DNA of 64,000 bases from Helicobacter sp. 13S00401-1 (GCF_002272925.1 NZ_MLAR01000005.1:1-64000), one strand, 5' to 3'; shown: positions 15,727 to 26,296, counted from the stretch's first letter. A program made the numbers and translations. Notes: generated from the sequence alone by a model not told the origin.

Positions 15727-16794
15727 CTAGCCTTTTTTAGTTACTTTTGCTTTAGTGTTTGGCTTGCTATCTTGTTTAGTATGTTGTATGTTAACTTCTA
15801 TGTTGTCTTGTAGTCTATCTTGACCACTTACAACTACTAAGTCGCCACTTTTTACATTGCCTTGTACTACAGCTATCTTTTCTTGCAAAGAAAGCAAGTT
15901 TACATTAACTGCCCTTGATCTGCCATTTTGCACTATAAAGATTACAGTTCTTCCTTGATACTCTACTACACTATCTCTTGGCACAAGATAGCCTTTAACT
16001 AGCCCTTCAGTATTAAGCCTAACCTCTACTGCCATGCCATCTAAAAAGTTTGGCCTATAAGGCAAGGAGATGTGTATAGGAAAGGTGCGAGAAAGCTCAT
16101 CAGCCTTTGGTATAAGGGCTGTTATTCTACCTACATAGTGTTTATTATCTATATCCATATTAACTTTAGAGCCCATCCTTTGAAACTTGGCTATATCGCT
16201 AGGCACATAAACTATAACTTCTATATGAGAAGTATTTAGTATCAAAGCTACAGGGTCTCCTACTTTTAGCCACTGGCCTATGTTAGTTAGCCTATTTATC
16301 ACTATGCCATCAAATGGGGCTTTTATATCCATCTGGGTTAACTCTTCTTTAGAAAGGTCATAGTCAGCTTGAAGACTAGCTATATTTGCCATCTTAGCTT
16401 TTAACTCAAACTCTAAGTTTTCATACTGCTGAAGTGCTATAGCATCTTCATCTAGTAAGTTTTTATAACGTGCTACTTCATTTATAATCTTTTGGGCTTG
16501 AAACTTTGCTTCTTCAATCTTTGCTTCTTTGACTTCTAGTTCTTTTTGAAGCACATCAGTATTAAGACTTACTAAAATTTGCCCCTTCTTAACTCTTTGG
16601 CCAACATTAAACCTTAAAGCTTGTACTACTCCTTGCCTTTGAGAGGCAACTTGTGAGCTTTCTTTATAGTTTATAGTCCCTATAAAAACGCTTTGCTTTT
16701 CTAGGGAGCCTTCTTTTATGGGAGTAGTTTTTACTAGAACTGGCCTTGCAAGACCAAAGCTAAATAATAATAGTGCTAAGAAAAATACTTTCAT
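15727..16794 (-). CDS. RND/HlyD-type periplasmic efflux adaptor
   Basis: A membrane-fusion protein linking an inner-membrane efflux pump to an outer-membrane channel. The sequence shows an N-terminal signal (MKVFFLALLLFSFGLARP), a lipoyl-like half site (SQRQGVVQALRFNVGQRVKK), a coiled-coil hairpin (about 75-150), the second half site (MDIKAPFDGIVINRLTNIGQ) and beta-barrel segments. It ends in a Lys-rich tail. At 355 aa it is typical. The RND permease and outer-membrane factor are not in this window; instead it shares an operon with a sensor kinase, suggesting that the pair responds to a metal or toxic compound. Confidence 0.85.
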   Translation of the reverse strand: MKVFFLALLLFSFGLARPVLVKTTPIKEGSLEKQSVFIGTINYKESSQVASQRQGVVQALRFNVGQRVKKGQILVSLNTDVLQKELEVKEAKIEEAKFQAQKIINEVARYKNLLDEDAIALQQYENLEFELKAKMANIASLQADYDLSKEELTQMDIKAPFDGIVINRLTNIGQWLKVGDPVALILNTSHIEVIVYVPSDIAKFQRMGSKVNMDIDNKHYVGRITALIPKADELSRTFPIHISLPYRPNFLDGMAVEVRLNTEGLVKGYLVPRDSVVEYQGRTVIFIVQNGRSRAVNVNLLSLQEKIAVVQGNVKSGDLVVVSGQDRLQDNIEVNIQHTKQDSKPNTKAKVTKKG

Positions 16795-16870
16795 GACGCC
16801 TTATGTTCTTTAAGTTAATTTCAATTTTTTGCTTGCAAGAAGTTTAGCTTTTTTTTGCTAAACTTAACGC

Positions 16871-17211
16871 CCCTAGGAGTAGCAAGCAATCGCTATTTAT
16901 ATAGAGGAAAGTCCGAGCTACAAAGACTTAGGATTCCATTTAACAAATGGCTAGTGTAAACTAAGGGAAAGTGCAACAGAAATATACCGCTTTTATAGAA
17001 TCTAGATTCTATAAAAGTAAGGGTGAAAAGGCAGGGTAAGAGCCTACCGATTTATAAGCAATTATAAATGCCATGTAAACCCAATCCGTAGCAAGAATAG
17101 CAGGTTAAATAAGTCTTAATATTAAAGCTATTCGCTAAAGCTTTATCGTGAGATAAAGAAAAAGATAAATGATTGCTTAGTACAGAACTCGGCTTATAGC
17201 TACTCCTAGGG
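16871..17211 (+). ncRNA. rnpB: RNase P RNA
   Basis: The catalytic RNA of RNase P, which matures tRNA 5' ends. The hallmark GAGGAAAGTCCGAGC lies at about 16903. The ends CCCTAGGAGTAGC (16871-16883) and GCTACTCCTAGGG (17199-17211) form a perfect 13-bp P1 helix. ACAGAAATATACCGC and GGGTGAAAAGGCAGGGTAAG match conserved core regions, and TACAGAACTCGGC near the 3' end matches the P4 partner. One variable arm is a 28-nt perfect palindrome (16990-17017) built from AGAATCT/AGATTCT. The gene lies between the adaptor operon and lepA and is transcribed convergently with lepA. Confidence 0.96.
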
Positions 17212-17212
17212 C

Positions 17213-17236
17213 CTTATAAAATCTAGATTCTATAAA
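17213..17236. terminator. Bidirectional palindrome between rnpB and lepA
   Basis: CTTATAAAATCTAGATTCTATAAAG is nearly self-complementary and sits between the convergent rnpB and lepA. It uses the same AGATTCT unit as palindromes at 16990, 49905 and 53763, and probably terminates both transcripts. Confidence 0.55.
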
Positions 17237-17237
17237 G

Positions 17238-19028
17238 TTAATCTATCTTTAAAACCGCTAAAAATGCCTCTTGAGGTATGTCTACTTTACCTATAGCTTT
17301 AAGTCTTTTTTTACCTTCTTTTTGTTTTTCTAAAAGTTTTCTTTTACGCGTTATATCCCCACCATAGCATTTAGCTGTGACATTTTTACCCATAGATTTT
17401 ACTGTCTCTCTAGCTATGACTTTATTGCCTATGCTTGCTTGTATGGCCACTTCAAAAAGTTGTCTAGGGATGATTTCTTTCATGGCTGATACTAGATTTC
17501 TTCCCTTCTCATAAGCTTTAGATTCTTCGATTATCACGCTTAGGGCATCTACTACTTCTCCAGCTACTCTAATATCAAGCTTTATAAGATTGCCAACTTT
17601 ATAATCTAGTTCTTCATAATCAAAACTAGCATAGCCTTTAGTATGGCTTTTTAGCTTGTCATAAAAGTCCATTATTATCTCATTGCTTGGGAGGTCATAA
17701 GTTAGCATAACGCGGGTTTGATTAAGATAACTCATATTAACTTGCACACCTCTTTTAGAGCTAAGCAGTGAGATGACATTACCTAAAAACTCACTAGGTG
17801 TTATGATAGTAGCCCTAACATAAGGCTCTTTTATATAGGCTATAGTATTTGGTGCAGGGAGTTCATAGGGGTTACTTATAAATATAGTTTCGCCATTAGT
17901 TAGTCCTACTTCATAAACAACTGAAGGCGCACTTGCTATAAGCTCTAAGTTAAACTCGCGCTCTAGCCTTTCTTTAACCACTTCCATGTGCAAAAGCCCT
18001 AAAAAGCCTACCCTAAAGCCAAAGCCTAAAGCCACTGAAGATTCTGGTTCAAAAACTAGGGCGCTATCATTAAGGCGTAACTTTTTAAGTGCCTCTCTTA
18101 AGTCTTCAAATCTATCTGTATCGATTGGATAAATGCCAGCAAAAACAAAAGGTTTAGCAGGCTTAAAACCTTCAATGACAGTTTTAGTAGGATTAGCAGC
18201 ATCAGTTATAGTATCTCCCACTGCTAAGGAATCTAAAGTCTTAAGACCAAGATTTAAGATACCTATCTCGCCAGCTTGCAAGCTTTTAGCATTTTCTTTA
18301 TAAAGTGGGTGAGGGTAGGTTAAAGATAGCACTTCATGGCTTTCTTTAGAGTTTACAAGCATAACTCTTTGCCCTTTGCTAATCTCTCCTTCAAAAACAC
18401 GCACTAGCGCAAGGGCGCCTAGATAGTTATCAAACCACGAGTCATAAATCAAAGCCTTTAAAGGTGCCTCTTTTGGACTAGCCTTAGGAGGTGGTATAAG
18501 CTCAACTATAGCTTTTAAAAGCTCTGGTATCCCTCTGCCATCTTTTGCACTAACTAGTACTGCGTTAGAACAGTCTATGCCTAAAGTAGATTCTATATCT
18601 TCTATGACAGCTTCTGGATTGCTAGCTGGCAGGTCTATCTTATTAATGACTGGGATAATCTCAAGGTTATTTTCTATGGCTATGTAGACATTAGCTATAG
18701 TTTGGGCTTGCACGCCTTGACTTGCATCCACTACTAGCAAAACGCCTTCACAAGACTTTAAAGAGCGAGAGACTTCATAGCTAAAGTCAACGTGCCCTGG
18801 AGTATCTATAAGGTTTAAAATATATTTTGTACCTTCTAACTCATAGTTTAAGCGCACAGACTGGGCCTTTATGGTTATACCTCTTTCTTTTTCTATATCC
18901 ATAGTGTCCATAACTTGTGAAGTCATCTCACGGCTTGATATGCTGCCGCAAGTGCTTATTAGACAGTCTGCTATGGTGCTTTTACCGTGATCTATATGGG
19001 CTATGATAGAAAAGTTGCGTATATTCAT
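17238..19028 (-). CDS. lepA: Elongation factor 4 (LepA), back-translocating GTPase
   Basis: A ribosome-associated translational GTPase. P-loop [12 protein letters not shown] and G3 DTPGHVDF lie near the N-terminus, NKIDLP is G4, and the EF4-specific C-terminal domain ends [15 protein letters not shown]. The start at 19028 ([18 protein letters not shown]) is chosen over an ATG 42 nt upstream because AAGGAAG lies about 8 nt before it and family members begin here, giving 596 aa, the usual size. It is convergent with rnpB. Confidence 0.96.
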   Translation of the reverse strand: MNIRNFSIIAHIDHGKSTIADCLISTCGSISSREMTSQVMDTMDIEKERGITIKAQSVRLNYELEGTKYILNLIDTPGHVDFSYEVSRSLKSCEGVLLVVDASQGVQAQTIANVYIAIENNLEIIPVINKIDLPASNPEAVIEDIESTLGIDCSNAVLVSAKDGRGIPELLKAIVELIPPPKASPKEAPLKALIYDSWFDNYLGALALVRVFEGEISKGQRVMLVNSKESHEVLSLTYPHPLYKENAKSLQAGEIGILNLGLKTLDSLAVGDTITDAANPTKTVIEGFKPAKPFVFAGIYPIDTDRFEDLREALKKLRLNDSALVFEPESSVALGFGFRVGFLGLLHMEVVKERLEREFNLELIASAPSVVYEVGLTNGETIFISNPYELPAPNTIAYIKEPYVRATIITPSEFLGNVISLLSSKRGVQVNMSYLNQTRVMLTYDLPSNEIIMDFYDKLKSHTKGYASFDYEELDYKVGNLIKLDIRVAGEVVDALSVIIEESKAYEKGRNLVSAMKEIIPRQLFEVAIQASIGNKVIARETVKSMGKNVTAKCYGGDITRKRKLLEKQKEGKKRLKAIGKVDIPQEAFLAVLKID

Positions 19029-19153
19029 TAAAAGGGCTTCCTTTATATGTGAAAGTTGCTTGTGATTCAAAGCTAGTGTATCAAAGTAACGCTTTTATAA
19101 AGCTAAATGGTAGAATCTAACTTACTTTTACTAAAGACATATAAGGATAAAAA

Positions 19154-20176
19154 ATGGAAAAACAATACGTAGTAGCCATCGTTGGAGCAAGTGGCGCAGT
19201 TGGGTTAGAGCTTTTAAAGCTTTTAGATTCTGAACATTTTCCCATCTCAAAGCTAGTTTTGCTAGCAAGTAGCAAAAGTGCAGGCAAAAAGTTAAAGTTT
19301 AAAGGCAAGGACTTAGAGATAAAAGAAACTACAGAATCTATCTTTGCAAAAGAAGGTGTAGAGATAGCCTTTTTCTCAGCAGGTGGTAGTGTAAGTGAAA
19401 AGTATGCAAAACACGCCGCAGATGCTGGAGCTTTAGTTATAGATAACACTAGTTTTTTTAGGATGAATCCTGATGTGCCTTTAGTAGTCCCTGAAGTTAA
19501 CCCTCAAGATATCTTTGAATACGAAAGTAGGATAATAGCTAATCCAAACTGTTCAACCATACAAATGGTGCATATTTTAAATCCACTTCATAAAGCCTTT
19601 GGTATAAGACGTGTTGATGTAAGCACTTATCAAGCTGTAAGTGGGGCTGGACTAAAAGGCATGGAAGAGTTGCTTAATCAAACTAAAGAGTACTTAGAAG
19701 GTAAAACTAAGCTAACTCCTAGTGCTTTTAAACACCAAATAGCTTTTAACCTCATCCCCCACATAGATGTATTTTTAGATAATAGCTACACAAAAGAAGA
19801 GATGAAGATGGTTAATGAGACTAAAAAGATCATGCACTCTAACTTTGAAGTAAGCGCAACTTGCGTGCGTGTGCCAGTGCTTAGAAGCCACAGTGAAAGT
19901 ATCACCATTAAGTTTGATCAAGTTGTAGATGCAGATGATGCAAGAGAGATTTTATCTAAGGCTGAAAATGTAGTAGTTATAGATGAGATACAAAAAGATT
20001 CCTACCCTATGCCTACTATCTCTACTGATACTGACTTTACTTATGTTGGTCGTATCCGCCAAGATGTAAGCGATAAAACTATTATCCATCTTTTCTGTGT
20101 GGCTGATCAAATAAGAGTGGGTGCTGCTACTAATGCCCTTCGTATAGCACAAAAATACATAGCTAAAAATATATAG
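19154..20176 (+). CDS. asd: Aspartate-semialdehyde dehydrogenase
   Basis: Reduces aspartyl phosphate to aspartate semialdehyde, the branch point to lysine/diaminopimelate, threonine and methionine. It has the N-terminal NADP-binding loop VGASGAVGLELLKLL, the catalytic-Cys motif NPNCSTIQMV and the substrate motif RVPVLRSHSESI. At 340 aa it is typical. AAGGATAAAA precedes the ATG. It stands alone, divergent from lepA; thrB of the same pathway lies at 45.3 kb. Confidence 0.96.
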   Translation: MEKQYVVAIVGASGAVGLELLKLLDSEHFPISKLVLLASSKSAGKKLKFKGKDLEIKETTESIFAKEGVEIAFFSAGGSVSEKYAKHAADAGALVIDNTSFFRMNPDVPLVVPEVNPQDIFEYESRIIANPNCSTIQMVHILNPLHKAFGIRRVDVSTYQAVSGAGLKGMEELLNQTKEYLEGKTKLTPSAFKHQIAFNLIPHIDVFLDNSYTKEEMKMVNETKKIMHSNFEVSATCVRVPVLRSHSESITIKFDQVVDADDAREILSKAENVVVIDEIQKDSYPMPTISTDTDFTYVGRIRQDVSDKTIIHLFCVADQIRVGAATNALRIAQKYIAKNI

Positions 20177-20236
20177 CTAAGATTTTGTATTTTAAGTAGC
20201 TATTACATCTAGAGATAAGTTTTTCACACTAGATAA

Positions 20237-21373
20237 CTAGTGTGAATCTAAACTATAAAAATGTTCTAAAAAGACCTTATTAGCCCTTCCTTCAAACTTT
20301 CTTACACCTAAGTCTTGCAAGGCTAGCTCTATGGCGTTTACAACAAAACTTGCTTCATTAACTGGCACATAACCCATGTGATTAATCCTGCAAACCTTGC
20401 CTTTTAGTCTATCTTGCCCATTTGCCAAAATAATTTTGTACTTTTTAGCTAGAAGTTTTATTATCTCATTAGCATCATCGCTTTTAAAAACTGTCATACA
20501 GTTAGCACTTACTTTTGGGTAAAGCTCTAAATCTATAGATTCTAAAGCTTTCTTAGTAGCTTGAGAAAGCTTTAAAGTATGATGATAGATAGAATCTAAA
20601 CTCACTCCATAAGTATCAAAATAGGCTTTAAGACCTACTATAAGAGAGGTTGCTGCAGTGAAGGCTGTTGTGTTATCTTCTTGGGATTTTATCTCTTTAG
20701 CTAGGTTAAAGTAGTAGTGCTTAGAGTTTGTTAGTGCGTAGTTTTTAGCCTTTTTGCTTAGCCCTAAAAGTGCAAGACCTGGTGGTAGCATAAAGGCTTT
20801 TTGCGAGCCTCCTATTAAAACATCTATGTTGGTAGTATCTATCTTTTCTACACCTAGGGCAGTTATGGCATCAACTATTACAAATATATTTTTATTAATG
20901 CTTTTTACAAAAGCAGCTATTTCTTTATAAGGGTGTTCTAGTCCACCTGAAGATTCACAGATCTGGAAACTTATAGAATCCATATCTGGGTACATATCTA
21001 ATGCTTCTTTTATGGAGTTTAGGCTTGCTGGAGTATCCCATTCATTAGTTATCTCAATATGGGGGATATTAAAGGCTTTTGCTATTAAAGAAAAACGCTC
21101 TCCAAACTTTCCACTATTAATAGTTAAAAGACCTTTTTTACAAAAGGTGTTAAGAGCTGCTTGCATGGCCCCTGTGCCACTGCTTGTTAGCATGACAACT
21201 GTTTCCATTCCACACATGGCTTTTAAGGATGCTTTTACACTGCCAAAGATGGCCTCAAACTCCTTTGTGCGGTGGTGCATAGTTGGCTGTGCCATGGCCA
21301 AACGAAGTGCTTCTGGTGTAGGAGTAGGGCCGGGTGTAAAAAGTAATGTAGAAGAAAAATCTATAAAAGCCAT
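20237..21373 (-). CDS. Class V PLP-dependent aminotransferase
   Basis: A fold-type I aminotransferase related to alanine/serine-glyoxylate aminotransferases. Visible: LLFTPGPTPTPEALRLAM at the N-terminus, LTSSGTGAMQAALNTF (phosphate-binding region), VDAITALGVEKID (PLP-ring Asp) and GGSQKAFMLPPG with the Schiff-base Lys. At 378 aa it is usual for the family. GGAG lies 8 nt before the ATG. A close homologue in H. pylori is annotated only as an aminotransferase; a role in serine or glyoxylate metabolism is inferred. Confidence 0.88.
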   Translation of the reverse strand: MAFIDFSSTLLFTPGPTPTPEALRLAMAQPTMHHRTKEFEAIFGSVKASLKAMCGMETVVMLTSSGTGAMQAALNTFCKKGLLTINSGKFGERFSLIAKAFNIPHIEITNEWDTPASLNSIKEALDMYPDMDSISFQICESSGGLEHPYKEIAAFVKSINKNIFVIVDAITALGVEKIDTTNIDVLIGGSQKAFMLPPGLALLGLSKKAKNYALTNSKHYYFNLAKEIKSQEDNTTAFTAATSLIVGLKAYFDTYGVSLDSIYHHTLKLSQATKKALESIDLELYPKVSANCMTVFKSDDANEIIKLLAKKYKIILANGQDRLKGKVCRINHMGYVPVNEASFVVNAIELALQDLGVRKFEGRANKVFLEHFYSLDSH

Positions 21374-21455
21374 TCAATTGCTCCTGTATAAAAATGTAGT
21401 ATTATTTTACATAGACAAACATAAAAGTTTGTGAAAATATTTATAAGGATTTTTT

Positions 21456-21944
21456 ATGGCCATAGGTTTATTTTTCGGAAGTGATAATGGTACAACTACA
21501 GATGTGTGCAACAAAGTAGCTAAAGAGCTAGGCGATGTACAACTATTTGACGTGGCTAATGCTACAAAAGAGCAATTAGAAGGTTTTGATAAGCTAATAC
21601 TAGCTAGTTCAACTTGGGGTGATGGTGAGTTACAAAGCGACTGGGAAAGCTTCGCTGAGACTTTAAAAGGTGTAGACTTCAGCAAAAAAACAGTTGCTTT
21701 AATAGGGCTTGGAGATTCTGATAGTTATAGCGATACATTTTGTGATGCGCTAGCTGATCTTAAAGCTGTAGCAAAGGGCGCTAAGTTCATAGGTGAGACT
21801 TCAACTGATGGTTATGAGTTTGAAAGCTCAAAAGCTGTAGAAAATGGTAAGTTTGTAGGTCTTGCTATTGATGAAGTTAATCAAGATGATTTAACAGATG
21901 AGAGAATTAAAAATTGGGTAGCAGAGATAAAAGGTAAATTCTAA
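21456..21944 (+). CDS. fldA: Flavodoxin
   Basis: An FMN electron carrier, in this group the partner of pyruvate/2-oxoacid oxidoreductases. The FMN phosphate loop is FFGSDNGTTTDV; the isoalloxazine loops are SSTWGDGEL and GLGDSDSYSDTFCDAL. At 162 aa it is a long-chain flavodoxin. An AAGGA site lies before the ATG. It is monocistronic, followed by a long hairpin at 21976. Confidence 0.95.
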   Translation: MAIGLFFGSDNGTTTDVCNKVAKELGDVQLFDVANATKEQLEGFDKLILASSTWGDGELQSDWESFAETLKGVDFSKKTVALIGLGDSDSYSDTFCDALADLKAVAKGAKFIGETSTDGYEFESSKAVENGKFVGLAIDEVNQDDLTDERIKNWVAEIKGKF

Positions 21945-21975
21945 TCTTTAAAGGCCAAGATTTAAGATAGATCAC

Positions 21976-22026
21976 AAGCTTATAGACACTTAAAGAGCTT
22001 GCTTTTTAAGTGTCTTGAGTAAGCTT
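21976..22026 (+). terminator. Long hairpin after fldA
   Basis: The arms AAGCTTA-TAGACACTTAAA and TTTAAGTGTCT-TGAG-TAAGCTT pair over about 18 bp with a small internal bulge. It is followed by TTTATAGC. The remaining intergenic DNA to 22424 is AT-rich, with no gene seen in it. Confidence 0.6.
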
Positions 22027-22424
22027 TTATAGCATTTCTTTTATAGCTTTTTATATCTTTAAGCATTTAGTTTCATTCTTTAACTATCAAAAAACTTTAC
22101 TTTTTATAACAAGCTGCTTACTTAAAATGTTTGTTCATGCTTGCAATTTAAGTTCATTTAGTTTGTGAAGTAAAGTTTAAATTACTTATATTTTTTATTT
22201 TGCCTTGTTGGAATCTACCTCTTTTTTATGCTTTCTTTTTATTTAAATTTAAAAAGTTTAAGTATTTTTTACTTTTTATAGCCTATATTTGATTCTAAGT
22301 GGGACTTATATTATCTAGATCTTCTAGAAAAGTGCTTCTATTTTTTCATAAATTTAAAAACACATATTGTAAATATAATTTTATGTTATATTTTCATCCT
22401 ATATTAAAAACCAAAAGAAGATAG

Positions 22425-23348
22425 ATGAACAACAGACGAGATATTTTAAAGTTAGCCTTAAGCCTACCTTTAATAAGCCCTTTACTTGCTACCTCAAAAA
22501 GCAGCACTATTTCAGTGAATGGCTTAAAAAAAGGCTTAAAGTTTGGCTTTTTACCTATAGCAGATCACTTACTTATCTCCGCACAAGGCTACTTTACTAA
22601 CCCAGGCTACAACCTAGTGCCTATAAAGTTTAGTGCTTGGAGTGATTTAGCAGAAGCCTTTAAGGCTAAGGCCATAGATCTAGCTTTTATCTTAGCACCC
22701 ATAGCTTTAGAGCTTCGCGCACAAAAAACGCCTATAAAGGCTTTAGCAAGGGCGCATAGTGATGGATCATCTTTAAATGTAAGATTAGATTCTAAGATAA
22801 GCAACTTTAGTGAGTTAAAAGGCGCTAGGATAGCAGTACCTTCACGTTTTTCATCCCAGTACTTTTTATTAGATAGGATTTTGCACTCTCAAGGTCTTAG
22901 TCTAAAAGATATAAAGCCTATAGATATGTCGCCTCCTGAGATGCAAGCAGCCCTTTTTCATAAAAGCATAGATGCTTTTATCGTTGCTGAGCCTTTTGGC
23001 GTTATAAGTAATCTTAGAGGCATTTCAAGAACTCTAGTCTATAGTAAGGATGTTTACCCAAACCATAGCTGCTGTTTGCTTTGTGCTAGGAGTGAGATAT
23101 TAGATAGCACACTTTTAGAATCTTTAAAAGTAGCGCTTTTAAAAGCTAGGATGCATCTTTTGCCAAACAAGATAGGACAAAAAGATTCTATTATAAATCT
23201 AGTGCTTGATAAGCATTTAACACGCTTTGATGACTTAGCATTAAAGAAGGAGCATTTAGTAGAGCTTAAAGACTTTATAGTTAGAGAAAAGCTTTCTCGC
23301 AATATTAAGAACTTAAATATAGATGACTTTATGGAGGATATCATATGA
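22425..23348 (+). CDS. ABC importer substrate-binding protein, NMT1/SsuA-like
   Basis: Periplasmic binding protein of a nitrate/sulfonate/taurine-type importer. It has a twin-arginine-like N-terminus (NNRRDILKLALSLPL), then LKFGFLPIADHLLISAQGYF, GARIAVPSRFSSQYFLL and FIVAEPFG, typical NMT1/THI5-like features. The substrate is not evident: sulfonates, pyrimidine precursors or metals bound to organics are possible. It forms an operon with the overlapping permease (ATGA overlap at 23345) and the ATPase. Confidence 0.82.
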   Translation: MNNRRDILKLALSLPLISPLLATSKSSTISVNGLKKGLKFGFLPIADHLLISAQGYFTNPGYNLVPIKFSAWSDLAEAFKAKAIDLAFILAPIALELRAQKTPIKALARAHSDGSSLNVRLDSKISNFSELKGARIAVPSRFSSQYFLLDRILHSQGLSLKDIKPIDMSPPEMQAALFHKSIDAFIVAEPFGVISNLRGISRTLVYSKDVYPNHSCCLLCARSEILDSTLLESLKVALLKARMHLLPNKIGQKDSIINLVLDKHLTRFDDLALKKEHLVELKDFIVREKLSRNIKNLNIDDFMEDII

Positions 23349-24079
23349 AGATAAGGCTATTAAGCATACTAGTTATTATCATTTTTGGAGGCATATGGCA
23401 GGCCTTTAGTAGTGATATCATACCAAGCCCTTGGCAGGTAGCTATATTTTTAAAAGATTCTATATTAGATGGGAGCTTGCTTAATAATATAGAATCTAGT
23501 CTTATACGCTATGTTATAGGCTTTGTGGTAGGTAGCCTTATAGCTATAATCTTAGCTTTTATCATCTCTAGTTCTAAGACGCTAAGCAAAGCACTAGACC
23601 CACTTATACAAATCCTTCGTCCTATATCACCTATAGCATGGTTTCCTATCATAGTTATAGTCTTTGGTATAGGTGACTTGCCTACTATTTTTATCATAGC
23701 CTATGCCATCTTCTTCCCTATGTTGCTACTTACCTTAACTAGCATTTATCAGATAGATAAGATCTATTATGATGCTAGTAAGAATTTTGGTGCTAGTGTA
23801 GTTAGCCGTTTCATAAATGTGACTTTACCAGGAAGTTTTATAGGTATATCAAGTGCTTTAAAAATGAGTGCCTCTTTAGCTTGGATAAACCTAGTAGTAG
23901 GTGAGATGGTAGGTGCTCAAAGTGGTCTAGGCTATATGATAATAGATCAAAGAAACCTACTTCAAACTGATGGGATAATAGCTGCTATGGTGGTTATAGG
24001 TCTTATAGGCTACTGCTTACATCTTATTTTTGAAAAAGTAGAGAGGGTTATAAAGATAAGGCTAGGAGCTGTGGTTTGA
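23345..24079 (+). CDS. ABC importer permease, SsuC/TauC-like
   Basis: A BPD-type inner-membrane permease of 244 aa with about six hydrophobic segments. The cytoplasmic EAA-like loop is [20 protein letters not shown], and PSPWQV near the N-terminus is typical of SsuC/TauC proteins. It overlaps the binding-protein stop (ATGA) and the ATPase start (TTGA), so the three genes are translationally coupled. Confidence 0.88.
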   Translation: MKIRLLSILVIIIFGGIWQAFSSDIIPSPWQVAIFLKDSILDGSLLNNIESSLIRYVIGFVVGSLIAIILAFIISSSKTLSKALDPLIQILRPISPIAWFPIIVIVFGIGDLPTIFIIAYAIFFPMLLLTLTSIYQIDKIYYDASKNFGASVVSRFINVTLPGSFIGISSALKMSASLAWINLVVGEMVGAQSGLGYMIIDQRNLLQTDGIIAAMVVIGLIGYCLHLIFEKVERVIKIRLGAVV

Positions 24080-24837
24080 TAGAGATAACTAATCTTAAAA
24101 AAAGCTATAACAAGCATTTAATTTTAGATTCCATAAATTTGCATATTAAAAAAGGTGAGTTTATAACTTTGCTAGGTGAAAGTGGTTGTGGTAAGACTAC
24201 ACTTTTAAATATTATCTGTGGTTTTACTGGCTTTAGCTCTGGAAGCATACGTATAGATGAAGCCTTTTATAATAAGCCTAACAAAGAAGGAGAGATCTTT
24301 ACTCCTATAGCAAAAGATAGGATAAAGATCTTTCAAGACTATGCACTTTTGCCTTGGAAAAGTGCTTTAGATAATGTAGTTTTTGCCTTAAAGGCTAACA
24401 ACTTCCCTAATCCTACTAAAACTGCTTTAGAGTACTTAGAGATAGTTGGGTTAAAAGATCATGTTAAAAAGTTCCCGCGTGAGTTAAGCGGTGGACAAGC
24501 CCAAAGAGTTAGTATAGCTAGGGCTTTGGCACTAAGTCCTAAGATCTTACTTTTAGATGAGCCCTTTTCAGCTTTGGATAATTTTATAAGAGTTAACTTG
24601 CAAGTATTTTTACAAAAGATGGTACAAAAAACAGCTATGACTGCTATTTTTGTAACTCACGATATACAAGAGGCTATAACCTTGGGGGATAAGATAGTAG
24701 TTATGAGTGGGGGGCATATAGATAGCATTATAGAAAATAAGATTAAGCCTGCAAGGGATACTAAAGACTTTATAGACTTAAAGCATAGAATTGAAAGTTT
24801 ACTTCAAGGCGGTAAGTCTATGTTTTATGATATTTAA
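24076..24837 (+). CDS. ABC importer ATPase, SsuB/TauB-like
   Basis: ATP-binding subunit of the preceding importer: Walker [15 protein letters not shown]-loop FQDYALLPW, signature [15 protein letters not shown], Walker [13 protein letters not shown] and H-loop FVTHDIQEA. At 253 aa it is typical of SsuB/TauB/NrtD. It starts at TTG overlapping the permease stop. It is the last gene of the operon; ffh converges from the other side. Confidence 0.92.
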   Translation: MIEITNLKKSYNKHLILDSINLHIKKGEFITLLGESGCGKTTLLNIICGFTGFSSGSIRIDEAFYNKPNKEGEIFTPIAKDRIKIFQDYALLPWKSALDNVVFALKANNFPNPTKTALEYLEIVGLKDHVKKFPRELSGGQAQRVSIARALALSPKILLLDEPFSALDNFIRVNLQVFLQKMVQKTAMTAIFVTHDIQEAITLGDKIVVMSGGHIDSIIENKIKPARDTKDFIDLKHRIESLLQGGKSMFYDI

Positions 24838-24844
24838 GATTTTT

Positions 24845-26173
24845 CTATCTTTTTTGTGCCTTCATCTGACCTAGCATGGACATAAAGTCAGATGCGCCTT
24901 TTTTGCCACTAAACTGCTTAGCCATCTTTGCTGCCATGTCAAACTGCTTTAAAGCCCTATTTATATCGCTTACTTCTAGGCCACTTCCTTTAGCTATGCG
25001 TTTTCTCCTTGAGCCATTTAGTATGCTAGGATCAAGGCGTTCTTTTTTAGTCATAGAGTTCACCATGCATTTTATGTTTTTTATCTCTTCACTGTTATCA
25101 AAGTCCATGTTTTTTAACCCACTTGCCACATTCCCAAGTCCAGGTATCATGCCCATGATAGAACTCATAGAGCCAATTTTCTTGACATTTTCTATCTGAG
25201 CTATAAAGTCTTCAATAGTAAAGTTTCCTTTTTTAATCTTTTTTTGTATATCTTTTACTTCTTTATCACTCATAACTGAAGCGGTTTTTTCAGCCAAAGT
25301 TTGTATATCTCCAGCGCCCATAAGACGAGAGATTATCCTATCTGGTAAGAAGACTTCTAAGTCTGGGAGTTTTTCACCAACCCCTATGAAGCGTAAAGGA
25401 ACTCCTATCTGATAGGCAATTGAAAGGGCTATCCCACCTTTGCTATCACTATCAAACTTAGTTAAGATAACACCAGTTATGCCAACTTTTTGATTAAAAG
25501 TATCAGCACTCCTTACGCCATCTTGCCCACTTAAAGAATCTGCTACATAAAAGATATCATGAGGTTTAACTAGCTTTTTTATAGAATCTAACTCATCCAT
25601 CAAAGCTTCATCAATGGCTAACCTTCCAGCGGTATCAAAGATTAAAACATCATAGTTTTTACCTAACTTTAAAGCCTCTTTTGCTACTTCTAAAGGCTTT
25701 TTACTTTCACTATTAAAAACATCTACTTCTATGCTTTCTCCTAGTGTTTTTAGCTGGGTAACTGCTGCTAGTCTTTGTAAGTCACAAGGCACTAAAAGTA
25801 CTTTTTTGTTTTTACCTTTTAGATAGAGGGCAAGTTTGGCTGAAGTTGTAGTTTTACCACTTCCTTGAAGCCCTGTCATTAAAACGCAAGTTGGTGGCAC
25901 ACTAGAGTAAGAAAAACCGTAGTTTAGATTAGTCTTAAGTATAGATTCTAGACTTAGTGATAGGGCTTTTAAAAAGTTCTCTTTACCTATAGGATTAGTT
26001 TTAAAATAGTCTTTAGTCTGAGATAATATCTCTTTAGTGGTCTTATGATAAACGTCATTTTTAAGTAGAGTTTTCTTTAGCTCATCAAGGGCCTTGTCTA
26101 AGGCTTTAGAATCATCACTAAAACGTATCTTGTTTAAGACTGTTCTAAAACCGCTTCCTAGGGTGTCAAACAT
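24845..26173 (-). CDS. ffh: Signal recognition particle protein Ffh
   Basis: The SRP54 GTPase that binds signal sequences and targets nascent membrane proteins. It has an N domain, P-loop TGLQGSGKTTTSAKLA, DTAGRL, TKFDSDSKGG and a methionine-rich M domain with the RNA-binding region NGSRRKRIAKGSG. At 442 aa it is a normal length. It starts at ATG 26173 and is convergent with the ABC operon. Confidence 0.97.
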   Translation of the reverse strand: MFDTLGSGFRTVLNKIRFSDDSKALDKALDELKKTLLKNDVYHKTTKEILSQTKDYFKTNPIGKENFLKALSLSLESILKTNLNYGFSYSSVPPTCVLMTGLQGSGKTTTSAKLALYLKGKNKKVLLVPCDLQRLAAVTQLKTLGESIEVDVFNSESKKPLEVAKEALKLGKNYDVLIFDTAGRLAIDEALMDELDSIKKLVKPHDIFYVADSLSGQDGVRSADTFNQKVGITGVILTKFDSDSKGGIALSIAYQIGVPLRFIGVGEKLPDLEVFLPDRIISRLMGAGDIQTLAEKTASVMSDKEVKDIQKKIKKGNFTIEDFIAQIENVKKIGSMSSIMGMIPGLGNVASGLKNMDFDNSEEIKNIKCMVNSMTKKERLDPSILNGSRRKRIAKGSGLEVSDINRALKQFDMAAKMAKQFSGKKGASDFMSMLGQMKAQKR

Positions 26174-26296
26174 ACTCAGTCCTTTACTAATTGTAGTTGT
26201 AATTTTTAATTATAACTTAAGCAAATACTAAAAACATAAGTTTAGGATAAAATAAAGTCTAAGTTTATAACTACCTATTTTTTTCTCAAGGTTTCA

